NCBI GenBank assembly: GCA_907165065.1
Contig: OU015538.1
Coordinates: 20,661,165-20,725,164, forward strand
DNA from: Caprimulgus europaeus
Taxonomy: Eukaryota > Chordata > Aves > Caprimulgiformes > Caprimulgidae
Direction of reading: 5' to 3'
DNA length: 64,000 nucleotides
Positions 22,211 to 34,600 of the stretch are shown piece by piece (position 1 is the first letter of the stretch; each line of letters opens with the position of its first letter). The notes below the pieces were generated by a model that worked only from the letters and a program-made list of their open reading frames with translations, was not told the origin of the DNA and did not search any database. Position numbers and translations under genes: made by a program.

Positions 22211-23332
22211 GGTGGGCAGGAGCTCAGCGCCAGAGCCCGGCTCCGCAGGTGAAAAGGCGAGTTTGGAAATCCCGGAGTGCAATGGATTGTGTGTCCAGCT
22301 GCTTTAACCAGCTGATCCAAGGGAAACTGCCCACTGCGGAGGGGAGCGGGCCTGCTCCAGCCCTGCTTGCAGAGCAAGGGGAAGAGCTGATGGTCCTAGG
22401 GAGGATGAGGAGGTCTATGGAGCGGTGAGGAGCTGCCGTCGCCAAGGGCAGACACTGCTCCGTGGAAAGCCACTGCTCCTTGGAAAGCCACCACTGCCAG
22501 CACCGGTGGTGACTCGGTGGGAGCCGCTGTCCCCCAGGGAATGGTACCGTCCAGCTTTGGGTGTTTCACAAACCTCTGTCATGCTCTCCCGGTGTGACTC
22601 CCCCCTCCAGAGCCGCCCCAAACGTCATCCTGAAGCTCTGTGGTATGGGAACGCAGCCCGCCAGACAGGCCCTGACCCTCAGCCCCGCCGTCCAGCACCA
22701 TCCCCTCCCTTCTCCTCTCCCACATCCAAGAGGAGCTTTGGGGTCAGCTAGCCCTGCCTGCTAGCCCAGGAAGACTGGGATAGTGCCTGGAGAGGATTGG
22801 GGTGTGGGGGGAAATAAGAAGAAAAGGAAACAAAAGCAACACAAAAGCAGCTCTGAGATGGGGCTCCAGGCCAACAGCCAGAGGAACAGTAAGAACCCAC
22901 AGCACCTGAGTCACTGGGGCTGCTGCTCAGGATCCACCTCTCCAGAAGTACTCACTAGGAAGAGCCAGCTAACATCAAATGTAGGAAAGGGATAAAGACA
23001 CGTAGAGGATTGCACATGGTGTTAGAAACATGTTTCAGGGGTTTGGAACCCACAGAAACTCCTCATCTGCTGCTGCACACCGCAGAGACTCGGTATCTGC
23101 AAAAAAGGGCACAACGGCGCGCAGAGATTAGATAAGAGGGGCTGAGATTGCTACGTACAAAACACCCAAGCTCTCCTGCAGCCCAGCTGGCTCCTCAGAT
23201 GTGCCTGAATCATGCTAATAGGAAGGAAAAAAATCCCAAATTCTTTCATTATCCCACTGTCCCCAAAGGTAAGGGAACGCTCTGCCGCTGAACCCGACTG
23301 CAGCGGCTCACAGCGGGTAAACGCCTTGTGCC

Positions 23333-23385
23333 TGCTCCGGGTAGTAAAGCTGCTCCGGGCAGTAACGCTGCTCCGGGCACAAAGA
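23333..23385. repeat. 21-bp tandem repeat, about 2.5 copies
   Basis: Units of the form CTGCTCCGGGYARTAA(M)G, repeated at 21-base spacing. Confidence 0.75.
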
Positions 23386-23788
23386 GCAGTGCTGCTGTGT
23401 TGGGTTTTGTATCCTGACACTTGGAGCAGGTTTAGAAGGACCACAGTCACTGCTGCCAGCCCACACTGGGCAAATCCAGAGCTTCCAGCTCTGGTTCCTC
23501 ACTTTTTTGCCCAGGAAGGCGCTTGCCACGCTCCAGGTCAGTGGTGGGTACAACAGATGGGTGATGCCCTCTCCTCACTCAGTGCAGGATTAGTGCCAGC
23601 AGCTATTTAACCTACCTCCAGAGGAATCCAGACAAGGTTTTCACCCCTTCAGGGTTATTTTGTAAGGAGATTTCAAAGCACACTGACCCCTCGTGTTCAA
23701 AACCTTCACTTTTGAATGTGGCACTGTTTGTCCCAATATTGGCCCCTTTAGGGCCCCACAAGAGGATCCCAAGGACACACATGTGCAC

Positions 23789-23810
23789 TACACTGCACAT
23801 GTGCAGTGTA
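23789..23810. repeat. 22-bp perfect palindrome
   Basis: The centre is GCACATGTGC and the arms mirror each other with no loop. A half-matching copy, ACACATGTGCAC, lies just to the left. Confidence 0.8.
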
Positions 23811-24500
23811 ATAATAAACATTATTAGAATTTTATTGTATTACCTTCATAACTATTAAAAGAACCTGTTGCATTTTTTAACTGCCTGATTCTAATTCACC
23901 AACTCCTCCTTAAAATGACTTGTGGTACAAAAAAGCACTACTTTTTCTGTTTGTAAACAACAAAACCACCTGCTTTTGTTTTTTTCCAGACATTACTGAA
24001 GTGGCACAGCAGAGTTAACATTAACACTCTATTCTTCACCATTAAATTAAAAAAAAAAAAGTTGGGCAAAAGAAAAAAAACCAGACCAGGTCAGTATGCT
24101 ACCCCACCAAGCAAACCCCACACTGCACTAACCAAAAGCACAAACACTTCTCTGAAGGCATTTGTACTATGTGTAGTATCAGCACTTGAAGACATTGCCC
24201 TCGAAATACCTGATCCACTTAAGGCAGAAATCCCAGACTCCAGTGTGCTCAGGGAGGAACAGCGGGATGAGCCCCAGGAAAAGCCACCGGTGCGCCCGGC
24301 TGCGTACAGACCTCCCTGCTGAGCTGAGCTCTGTGGTGTGTCCAGAAGCCTTGGTCAAAAACCACTGGCCATCTGACCTTGCCCATTTCCCATCCCCAAC
24401 TCCCTTCATTGCTGGAAATCAGCTTTATAGACTTCTTCTGGAAGAGCCTGGGATGAAGAGCAATGGATTTTCACAGCAAGAGCTAGGCAGCACAAGAGAT

Positions 24501-24506
24501 TTTATT
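24501..24506 (-). terminator. IGBP1: Poly(A) signal of IGBP1
   Basis: AATAAA on the minus strand (TTTATT on plus), about 356 bases past the IGBP1 stop codon. Confidence 0.55.
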
Positions 24507-24861
24507 TTGCTTAAAATATAGAGGAAAAAAAATAAATACATCCACCCACAATACAAAGAGCAGTTTCCAAATTCATGTATTTTTCCTTCAAGAACTTCCT
24601 CTGCCTGGCAGAACAGAGGCAGTGTGACCCCTCAGAAAGAGCTCCACCTGCCAGGAGCTCTGTGGTACCACAGACCAGGGCGCTCAGTCTGACACTGAAT
24701 GTAAACCAAAACAAACTGTCACGTTTAATCCTCTGACTCAGGTGCCTCCCAGAGAAGCCACGGATCCCTCCACATATGTACAGTGTATTTACTCCTATAT
24801 CTCCAGGACACAGGCAACTCTTACAGGATTTCCAGGCCCTGCTCCCTCTGCAGCGAGGGCA

Positions 24862-27800
24862 TCAGCCCACATTCTGCCGGTTGCCATAGCCTCGTGGGTG
24901 TGTATCTTTCCAGTCATCCCAGTTCCTAGCTTTTTGAAGAGCTTCCTCATCATCCTCCTCTTCCTTTTTCTCCTCCTGCTGCTTCTGCAACTCTTCATCA
25001 GTGATACCTGCTGAAGGTCAAGAACAGGAGTGAGGGGCAGTAGGACAGCAGAACATCACTAGGCATGTTCTCAAAGCAGCAGCTCTGCCAGGAGCTGACC
25101 TAGACAGAGAGCTGGAACTGCCAAGGAGCAGTCTCAGGATCCAGTTAATTCTCACAGCATAATGAAGTCTGTTCTTACTCTTCCTCAGGCAGTTTGACAC
25201 CCTGAGCACATCCCCATTCCACCCTCCTCCTCAAGAGGAATTCTCTGTTCCCAAATGCTCTGTTCCCGCCTTTGCCTTGCCGCTCCGTACCTGCCGCTCG
25301 CTGAGGCGCGCTCTGACCAGACACCACTCCTTGCCTTCTGCGCTGCTCGTACCAGTCATCCACGGTCATCGTAGGCAGACCAGGATATCCAGCACCAAAC
25401 ACCCTGTGGGGAGAGAGGAGGAGTCAAAGGCAGCACTTTACATCGCTATGAATGAGCAGAAACAGAGACCACCGCGCACGGAACCACTCCGGGCTGCGAC
25501 TGGCACTACCCACACAGGGCCCGTTATTGAGGAGGGCTTGAGCACAAACGTGTTCCTACAGCCTGGGCCTCCAGCAACAGACTGGCCAGTGACAACAGCA
25601 GCTACAGAGTTCAGCCTGTGGGTTCAGAGAGGTGAGGGCTGTTCGAGTCCAGAGACCTTGAATCACTTCTGAGCACTGTGCTAGCACAGCGTGCCCAGGA
25701 GGCCCTGAGAACTCAGTTAGGCACAGCTTAGCTAAACAGATACATGGAAGGCTCAGGGCAAACAATGCCAAAAGCATGACAAGAAATCTGGTTTCTATCC
25801 CATTTTGTGCTTTAGCTGCTGTAGTCCTTGCAAGAATCACAAAGTGTTAAGATCTTGATATCCTAGGGAAAGCCTCACAGTTCAAACCTGTGTTACTGTG
25901 ACTGATGTTTCTCTGGTAGGTATCGTATCTTCCCAGCCTCTAAGATCACTGATTTGAATTCATTTAAATCTGCCAGAGTTTACATTAGATTAAGAGCTCA
26001 CGTGTGCTGTTCACTGCTGGGCTCTTTATTTTAAGAGGAAAGAACAATCCTGTTATATCACACAGAGGTTAGAGGGGCAGATAAGCCTTGCCTCTCCACC
26101 GCTTACCCAACAGCAAGCACGTGGCCTACAAACTAACACTGAAATATTTGCTTAATGCAATCTTCTCTTCTGCCATCCCAACAGGATGGAACAGCATGAG
26201 CCAGGATGCTGCAGCATGCTGGTAACAGCAGAAATCAGACAAAGCAGCAGAAATGCAATAGATGTTCCCCCTCAGCCCCTGCTCAGACACCCAGCATGTT
26301 CCACCTCGAGGTGACACGCTGCCTGAAGGGAATGACTGGTTTTGTGTGTATGAAGGAATATCTTGGGCTTGATGTGAGGACAGAGCACTGCACCACACTG
26401 CAGCTAAACAATCCCAAGACAACATACTTAGCCTGAGCAGCGTCCCTGGTGAGAATGAAAGGCTTCAGTGGAGCCCTGACTTGCCGAGAAGGACCGTGTG
26501 GTGGTGCTGAAGACTGGAAATGCAAACAACAGTCACAAGATAATCGTGTAGATGAGAGTCCCCCTTCTCTGCTTCCCACCCCAAACCAGTTATTAAAGAT
26601 CTTGGAGAAGAGAAATGTCTCTGCTGTCAGAGCAATATCCCAAGATGGACAATTCAGGCCTTAATCCAGTTTAAATCATCAACTCCACCTGTGAGCTTTC
26701 ACAGGTCACTTCTCTTTGTGCCTTTGTTACCCCCATTCTGATCAAAGCAGAAAGCTGACAGAGCCTGACCAGATCAGCTCAGACCAAAGCATGAGGTGTA
26801 GCTCACTTCTGCCAGGGATCAGAGGCAGTACATTCTGAAGCAAGCAGAACTCACCATTCCTGAGGACATCACCCAAGGCACTGGGGAAAAGCAGAGTTCT
26901 GCAATGCCAATAATGAACTGCACAAAGCAGCTGTGCCAACAAAGCTGGACTACAGCCTGTGTCAGCACATGATGAGTTTTTATTTCCAGACAAGACACTT
27001 TGGGTGAGTAACATAAAGCCCAGAAACACTATTGTACACAGCAACTGCACTGGGAGAAGCTTTCAGCATTCAGAATGGGCACTTCTTTCTGTAACATCAC
27101 TTTGTAGACCAGAAGTGGTGGCTTGACAGGGTCTTCTTTTAATTTATAAATACACTTGGTTCTTTAGAGTTAAGGCAGAACCCAGCAAAGTTCTCAGCAC
27201 ACAGACTGGTTCAGCTCTGACACTCAGTGCTCTAGCACTTCACAAGCCATGGCTATCCAGAACATGTGCCAGCACAAAAATCAGAGCACTGCCCATTCAT
27301 AATTAAACCAAACCCCATCTGCTTGTGCTGTGATCAAGCTACATTTCAACTGACAACTGACAGAATAAAACTGATGCTGCTCTCCTGTTGAATTCCTCTG
27401 CAGTTCATTTCCCTGCAGCAGTATCATCACCAGGTCTAACCACACCCAGCCCACAGCACTGCAGGCAGGAGAGACCCCGTACCTGTTTCACTGCACCCCT
27501 GCTCCTCAGGATGACCATTTCTTGGTCAATGCTCTCCACTTCCTCCAGGCCAGTGTTGATCCATTTCTGGATCTGTAGGGTGTAAAACTCCCGTATCTGC
27601 TCCTCATCTGCCTGCCCGCTCTCCACGAAGGTTTTCATAGAGGCCAACCTGTTCTCCAGATCCTTCTTCTGCTTGTATCTATCTCAAAGAGAACAAAATG
27701 AGATCATTTAAGCAACTCTTCTCTAATCCAGCCCAGATATTCTAAAATAATTTCCTATTTCTTGAAATCAAATCAAATGCAATTAGAGAGCTACCTCCTG

Positions 27801-30609
27801 CCTCAAGACTGGATCTTTACCACTCTGAGAGGTTTAACACCATTTCATGTATTTAAAAAGAAAACTGTACACAAAAAGGGACATTCTGATGGTTTACTGT
27901 TGTTAGAACAGCTCCTGTCTGTTAAGAAAACAGCTTTAAGGAGATTGAATTTCGAGGGGCCTCTCTCAGCTACTTGTTTTCTGCTAAAATAAACACTGAA
28001 TATTAAGCCTCCCAGGTAAAATTAAGCAAGCCTGGGAACATCAATCTCCTGGAGAAAACAGGACTTTAACTCATTGGCTCCTTCACTGAGAAAACCAATG
28101 TAAAAGCTATTTTGAGTCGCTCCTAGGTGACAGAGATATCAAGAAGCTGCTTCTAAGGTGGATTAAAACAGTTCTCCAGTTTCTGTCTCGGTGTTTTTGT
28201 GCGTGTGGGTTGGTTTTTAATATAATTTTGGCTTTCTGGATTTTTTTTACCTTTTCAGGAGTTAGTTATTAAAGGGGGGAACTACCCAGATAATACACCT
28301 CCAGGCTAAAAGCTTGTGTCCCACTTCCTGCAGTTACAGTGCCACCTGAAGAGCCAACAGTAAGAACCAAGCATTAGAAACCTATGGGAGCTGAAAGGAC
28401 AAGGAGCATCCAAGAGTCATTCCAAAAACCAAACCCATCCAACAAGTGCTCCACAACAACCCCCAAAACCAGATCTTAACCAGCTGAGCTCCTGACTGCC
28501 CAGCCCTGTCCTGTCCTGCAGGGAAGCAAAGCCAACCACTCCATTCCTGTCTGTCTTCACACTCTGTGGTGGGATAAGTTCTCTTCAGGAGGCCACTGCA
28601 ACCCCAACCTGCTCCCTGGGACACTGCAGCACGTGCTGATCCAGAGAGCAAGGTTAGGGCAGGTAGGATGAGCCAGGTCTGGAGCTGGTGTGCTGACACA
28701 GGCCTTCTTGGGAAAATTTTGTTTGTGCAGTCTGTGCATTTTACTGAAAGCAACTCTGACTGCAACGTCTCACCCTGATCAAGTCCCAACCTGCTCGTGA
28801 CAGAGCTCACAACACAGGCACCCCCTGTTTGTCCTTCAGCAGGAGGTGTGCTACAGGCAAGCACAAGCCCTGAGTGAGGGGAGTTCCTGCCTAACCAAAG
28901 CCCTGCCTGCAGCCCTGACAAAACCCACTCACACCTGGGAGGTGAGGCACAGTGTGTTCCAGTATCCCAAACCCATCTCAGCTAGGTTACTCTGAGAGCT
29001 TAACTAAAAAAACAGTGCAGTTACTGGCTAGAATATAAATCATATCCTTGCAATTTAAACAGCATATTCACACAATCATTAAGGTTGCCAAGGACCTTTA
29101 AGATAATCCAGTCCAACCCTCAACTCATCACCACCATGCCCACTAAACCCTGAGTGCTACATCCACACGTTTCCTGAGCACCCCCAGGGATGGTGACTCC
29201 TCCACTGCCCTGGGCAGCCTGTTCCCATGTCTGACCACTCTTCCAGTGAAGAATTTTTTCCTGATATCCAACCTGAACCTCATGCAATTTAAACAGCTCT
29301 CCAGCCCAGCTGGGGCCTTTCAGTGCTACCACAATAAACAACAACTTGACTGTCAAAATCCCCAAGTAAAGCCTGACAAAGAGACATCAACCACCTCTTT
29401 TTTAAAGATCTAATAAGCACACTGTCAGGAAATGTCCAATGTGGCTGGCTTTATGCAGTGATTAAAGAACTAATCATAAGAGCTTTTGTGCAGTTCTTTT
29501 TCAGAGATGAGAAACTAAAGACATAAATGCACCTCCCCAGTCTGTGCACAAGCCAATATCACTAAATATCATGTGGTGCTTATCTTAAAATGAATATTTT
29601 GTGATTTGGATGTCAGGAAAAATTTCTTCACTGAAAGGGTTCCCAGACACTGGCACAGGCTGGCCAGGGAGGTGGTGGAGTCACCTTCCCTGGAGGGATT
29701 TAACAGACAGGTAGACAAGGTGCTGAGGGACATGGTTTGGAAAGTGGAGTGGACAGGTACAGTTGGACTCGATGATCTCAAAGGTCTTTTCCAACCAAAC
29801 GATTTTATGATTCAAAGTGTCCCACTATCAAGGGAAGCAGTTCCTTCCTGACAGTCCTTGTCTGTACAATCTCACACTGCCTGACACTCTCCTCTTCTCT
29901 TAAAATTAATCCCCAAAAAGCCTTTAAACACGGCGAAGGATGAGCCTACCTTTCGATTTTGGCTTGCCTACTCGACGCCATGGCCACCAGGCTGGGCTGG
30001 GCGGCAGCAGGGCCCCCCGGGGACGGGCTCTCTCCATCCTCCTCTCCCGGGGGGCTGGCGGCGGGCAGATGGAAGCTGCCCAGCCCGTAGCTCCTGCAAA
30101 GCTTAAGGAAGCGCCAGAAATGTGCCCGAGCGCTCTCCAGGTGCTCCAGCCTCCTGCTCAGATCGACCTGCTTCAGCGTGAGGGCCCCGAGCAGGGCGGG
30201 CAGCAGCAGGTACTTCAGGTCGGCCGAGGCGATCTCCTCCAGCTCCTCGTTCTCGCTGCAAGGGGACAGAGGAGCCTTCACCTTCCCGCCCGCGTCACAA
30301 CAGGCCCAGCCCGCTCCGCGGGGGCCCAGAGGCCCGTGTGAAGGCGGCGGAAGAGCCGAAGGACCCTCGCAGGGCCCAAGCCCCCGGCCCCGCCGCCGGT
30401 TCGTCCCGTCTCTCCGCTCACCTGAACAGCTCCAGCTGCGCCACCATGGCGGCCGCCCGCTGCAGGGCGTCCAGCCCCTGCCGCACCTTATCCTGCACGG
30501 CCGGAGCCCCCGAGGAAGGCTCGGTGCCGGTCTCCACCTCCTCCCAGAGCCGCTGACCCTCCGCCAGCAGCTCGGCCAGCCGCGGCCCGGCGCCCGGCCC
30601 CGCCGCCAT
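24862..30609 (-). CDS. IGBP1: Immunoglobulin-binding protein 1 (alpha4, TAP42-like)
   Basis: Cytosolic chaperone and regulator of the catalytic subunits of PP2A, PP4 and PP6, linked to TOR signalling. Six exons, high to low: 30609-30422, 30255-29950, 27678-27483, 26513-26428, 25403-25291, 25007-24862; phases all agree, giving 344 residues (human 339). The N-terminal part is the helical TAP42 domain, with [19 protein letters not shown] in the part that contacts the phosphatase. Further hallmarks are [15 protein letters not shown] followed across a splice by [20 protein letters not shown], then an acidic coiled stretch ([13 protein letters not shown]) and the near-invariant end [17 protein letters not shown]. 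The start is the ATG in a strong Kozak setting inside a CpG island. IGBP1 beside AWAT/DGAT2L6 genes is the mammalian arrangement. A proline, serine and glycine-rich insert lies at about residues 130-150. Intact. Confidence 0.96.
29068..29345 (-). mobile_element. CR1 LINE fragment, antisense to plus
   Basis: Reads as a CR1 3' region in reverse: 'tccagtccaaccctcaactc', then 'gggatggtgactcctccact' and 'gggcagcctgttcccatgtc', typical CR1 words. Lies in IGBP1 intron 2. Confidence 0.85.
29604..29815 (+). mobile_element. CR1 LINE 3' end fragment
   Basis: Reads 'gtggtggagtcaccttccct' and ends in TTGGACTCGATGATCTCAAA-type sequence followed by TTTTATGATTC, the CR1 tail. It sits 260 bases from the opposed copy at 29068-29345 in the same IGBP1 intron. 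Confidence 0.85.
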
Positions 30610-30760
30610 GCTGGGCCGGGAAGGCGAAGCCGCTGCACCGCTTCCGGGGCGGCCGTCAGCGGCACCGCCCCAACCGCCATCTTCGTGAGGGCTGAGGGGC
30701 CGGCCAACGGGGGCGCCATCTTGGTGGGGTCGGAACGGGTGCGAGCCCCGTGGGTCCGGG
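29990..30760. promoter_or_regulatory. IGBP1: CpG island over IGBP1 exons 1-2 and promoter
   Basis: Dense CpG and GC content spanning the first two exons and about 150 bases upstream of the ATG. No TATA box is seen, as is usual for a housekeeping gene. No divergent plus-strand gene could be supported. Confidence 0.7.
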
Positions 30761-30941
30761 CTCGGTGGGCTCCGGGCTCGTCCCTCCGCGCCCCGGGACC
30801 CCCGTGGTGGGCGGGTGGCGTCGGCCGTACGGTCCTCACATGTCAAAGAGTGTCCTGGTGGGTCCTGCCCACCACACCAGCTCCGACAGCCCCTGCCAGG
30901 GAGCTCCCAGTGGGAGGTGTGCTGGTGATGGGGTCCCATAA

Positions 30942-31032
30942 ACAAGCACAAATGAGGATAATTAGAGAAACTGACAGTCAGTTTATTAGATAAAAACTGT
31001 CGGTTTATCTAATTATCCTCATTTGTGCTTGT
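30942..31032. repeat. Long inverted repeat (hairpin)
   Basis: Perfect 25-base arms at 30942-30966 and 31008-31032. Inside them another 12 bases pair with two mismatches, making a stem of about 37 pairs with a loop of about 17 bases. It lies 330 bases upstream of the IGBP1 ATG. It may be a fold-back element or a hairpin RNA; see findings. Confidence 0.85.
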
Positions 31033-31149
31033 CTCCTCCTCCAGAACAGGGAGCAGAGGGGTGAGGAGGGCACCAGCTGGCAGTGCTGCCCCAAGGAGCC
31101 CACCCCCCGCCCCTGCCCCTTGTCCCGCCGGTTGTACCTCGTGCCCGTG

Positions 31150-31686
31150 TGTCCTGATTTCACTGGGACAGAGTAATAAAATCAATTCTCTTGTCAGAAA
31201 AGTTGCATTTTAAGAGGACAGCAGCACCCAATCTGGTGAGAACAAAGTTGCTGAGACACTTTGTTTTAGTCTGTGGCCAGCCACGGTGTGTGGGCTACCA
31301 CAGTCTTCAGCAGCTTTGAGTGAGCCAGGTGCAAAGGCGAGGAGGAGCGAAGCTGACCCAAGCTGGCCAACAGAATTATCCCCATATCATAAGTGTCATG
31401 CCCACTATAAACTGGAAATCTTGCTGGGGATGACCCTCTTCCCCATGGCCACCATCTCTGGAGGGTCTCACCCATCATTCCCCTCCCAAGGGCCTCCCCC
31501 CTCCTGCTTATTGTGGCTGTCACACTGAGTATAACTTTGTGTATTTTATATTATTATTAATATTAGTTCTTATTATTTTATTTCATTAAACCTGTTTTCA
31601 GCCCACAGGTCTCCTTTCCTTTTCCCAATTCCCCTTCCCAGGTGGGGAGAGGTCGCTGGTTGACAGAACAACTGATTAAACCAAGA
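31150..31686 (+). mobile_element. Avian ERVL-type solo LTR (fossil)
   Basis: Starts TGTCCTG and holds landmarks of the avian ERVL LTR: GCTGACCCAAGCTGGCCAA, CACTATAAACTGG, the AT-rich TATTATTATTAATATTAG run and an ATTAAACCTG stretch. Plus orientation, no internal retroviral genes on either side, so a solo LTR. Moderately diverged, hence an old copy. The right end is approximate. Confidence 0.75.
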
Positions 31687-31689
31687 CTT

Positions 31690-34600
31690 GGTGACGCCCT
31701 GCCTGTCCCAGGTCACAAAAGAAGCGTGTCCTGCCCCGGGTGCTGGGGCAGATCCTTGGCCTGGGATGGCAGGTGACATGCATGGTCCTCTCCTGCTCTT
31801 GAGAGAGCCCAAAAGCCACTGAGCCTTAGGACACCCGCTGGGTTCAGCAGTGGGTTTGCTATTGAAGACTTTTCCTGCATAACCCGTGCTGCATTCTACT
31901 TGTCCAGCACCATGCCAATCACTTCTTCTCTCTCTGTTCTTTTCATAACACAAGCAAGATAAAGAGCCTTTCCCATTTCATTTTTGCTTAGTTCCTAAGT
32001 CCTTTCCTACAGCATCTCTGACATTTAAACAGGTATAAGGCAGGTAAGAGTTGAAGCCGAGCTTTTCCAAACGGGTGTTGGTCCCTTAGAAACACGGGTA
32101 GTTGTGAAAAATGATGTGAAAAATGTCTACAGTGTAAAAATAATTCAGGGCTGTCTGGAACCGCTCAGTCTCCAAGGATGAGTCAGTTTATGACTTACTC
32201 TGTTTGTTTTCTTCATACCTATGTAAGATAGCTCAATAAAATTTACTCATCAAAACCAGAGGAGCTGTGGGTTGAGGTTCCTGTTGGCTGTGCACTGAGT
32301 ACCCCCCAGCGGTGTCACTGACCTGTCACCCTCCCTGCATGTCACCGCTTTCCTCAGGCTGCAAAGGCAGGCGCCGGCAGGGTGAGGTATGGCAAGAGCT
32401 GACTGTGTCTGTGCTATCCCTGCACACCAGGCAGGAGGTGCAGAACAATGCTGTGTCCAGCGGTGGGGAAATTAATTAGTATAATGATTGGAAGTGGAAT
32501 GGGGCCAGGAACGCACAGCTGTTTGTTCTTCCCTAGCAGAAGGTGCTTTGGCATTGCCAACAATTACAACAAGTTCACTTTCATCAGAGCAATACCACTC
32601 TCCATACTGCATCTTCCCCCCTTCGTGTGTATTAGTTACAAGCTAATTAGTTAAAGGTATTAGTTAACCTTTCACATCATCACCCCCTGTAACCACCAAG
32701 ATTCAACATTTCAGCAGCACTTTTAAGGATCAGAGCAAAGGAGACTGCTGGAGTGAACTCCTCCAGTACCTTCTCCTTTGTGTTACCCAGAGAGTCTGCA
32801 GTCCACATATCACCTTTGGGACATCTCTGTTTAATCTTTAACAAACATCTCCTCAGGGCATGTTCTCCTTGGGGGCCTTCATCCCTCCGAGCAAGCCAGG
32901 CAGGCTCATAGGCTTGCTGTCCAAGTAACTGTGAACAGACTGACATGGAGCTTGGGATCTCAGCCCACCTCCCCTCCCCTTAAAACTGGGTGGGTGGGAG
33001 AGGCAGTTTTGACCCAGATTGTCAGAGGCAGCACAGGACAGGCCTTGAGCAGCTCAATATCCCAGCTCACCAGGCAAACCAGACCAAGAGAGCAGGAAAT
33101 CCATGTGAGGCTCAGTTTCCTTTGAGATAGAGGAGGCTTTGCCTCTAAAATCCAAGTGGGTCAACCTGTTAGCTGGTTGGAAACTCCTGAGTCTCCTTGC
33201 TAGAAGTTAATCACCCCCCTGTTTTTATCTGTTGTTCCAATTGGTCAAGAATAGTTTAGAAAAACAGAATTGGTGACCAGAATCACCCACAGTCTGCTCT
33301 TCAGCTCCAGCACAGCAAGCTGCACGTGTTGTACTCCTCCTGCCCGAGCTCTGCCTGGCAGGAGATGTTTTTTTCCAGCTGCCTCTTCTAGTTACAGAGC
33401 TAATGTTCTCAACACAAGGAAAAAAAAATTAAATTATTCTGTGGAAGGCATAATTACCCAGCAAGTCCCTCTTCACACCACCTCAAGCTGGAGAGTACAG
33501 GAATAGTAGCTGTGATGTGCATGTGAAAAGCGGGAGCTCCCGGAGCTTTGCCAAGCCGAGGATCCATCTCTCCCTAGTTCTGCCAGGTGTCTCCATGCTG
33601 TAGGTTTTCTGTATAAAGTCAACATCTAGGGACCATCCCCAGCTTCTGGAGGGTTCTTACATTTCCACTTCCAGACCCAAAACGTGCCCACGTGCTTTCC
33701 ATTATGCAGGCAGTAAAACTTACCACCACAGTGTGCTGCACTGAAAGCCCACGTGTGGGACATCTGGCCATGGACATCCCCAAGGCCTGCCCGGTGCTTC
33801 CTAGGAGCTCCAGCACGTTCCATGTACATCCAGGTTTCCTGGAAGGTGTTAGAGCTTCTTCACATTGTCCCACAGCACACGAGTGCTGCTCCAGCCAGAC
33901 TGAAGCCTGCCTGGAAATCCCTCACTCCACCACACAGCACATGCACAGTGGTCACCACTGACACGTATGCAAGCTGAGAAAGTCCTCAAAATCTGCACAG
34001 TCCCAGTTCCAGGCTGGTGGGAGGATGCTCCTGGAAAAGCCCAGTTGGATGGCAGCCCCAGGGGGGCTCACAGGTCCACATCAACTTCTGCTCTGGAGAG
34101 GAGACCGTTCTGCAACTCCCTCCCTGCCTTAACTCACTGATGGACCTTGGAGGCAGCGTCCCCAGGGATGCACAAAGGGAAGATGCTACTCTTCAGGGAT
34201 TCAACAAGGTGGCCATGGCACCTTCTCTGCACTGGCAGAAAGGCAATTTGAAAAGTCCACCATGAGCAGCCTCCAGGATGCTGGAATGAATGTGGATGAG
34301 TTTAAGCAAGTGAGAGTGAGAAATACAGGCTGGTGAAGGGAGATTGTGGTGCTCAGAAATGCCACCCCACTCCTCCAGGCCCCTGTGGACATGATGAGGA
34401 TAACACAGACGTGGGGTATCTGGGACTTCTCCACTCTGACTGTGCAACTTGCTGAAATACAGGGGTCAGAGCTGGAAGGGATGCCAGCCTGTCCAGCCTA
34501 GGAGAAGGGATGGAGGCACACATCCCCTCTGAAGCTCACAGGGCCATTGCCACCACTGTCCTTCAAGCCATGTCCAGGGGCACTCAGTCTGCAGCCTACT

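Larger units (their letters stand above)
22211..24500. other. Spacer upstream of the DGAT2-like gene
   Basis: Nothing coding was recognised. The first few hundred bases should hold the promoter of the DGAT2-like gene; no clear TATA box was seen. A 21-bp triplicate (about 23333-23385) and a 22-bp perfect palindrome (23789-23810) lie further right. The right end runs into the IGBP1 3' UTR. Confidence 0.4.
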
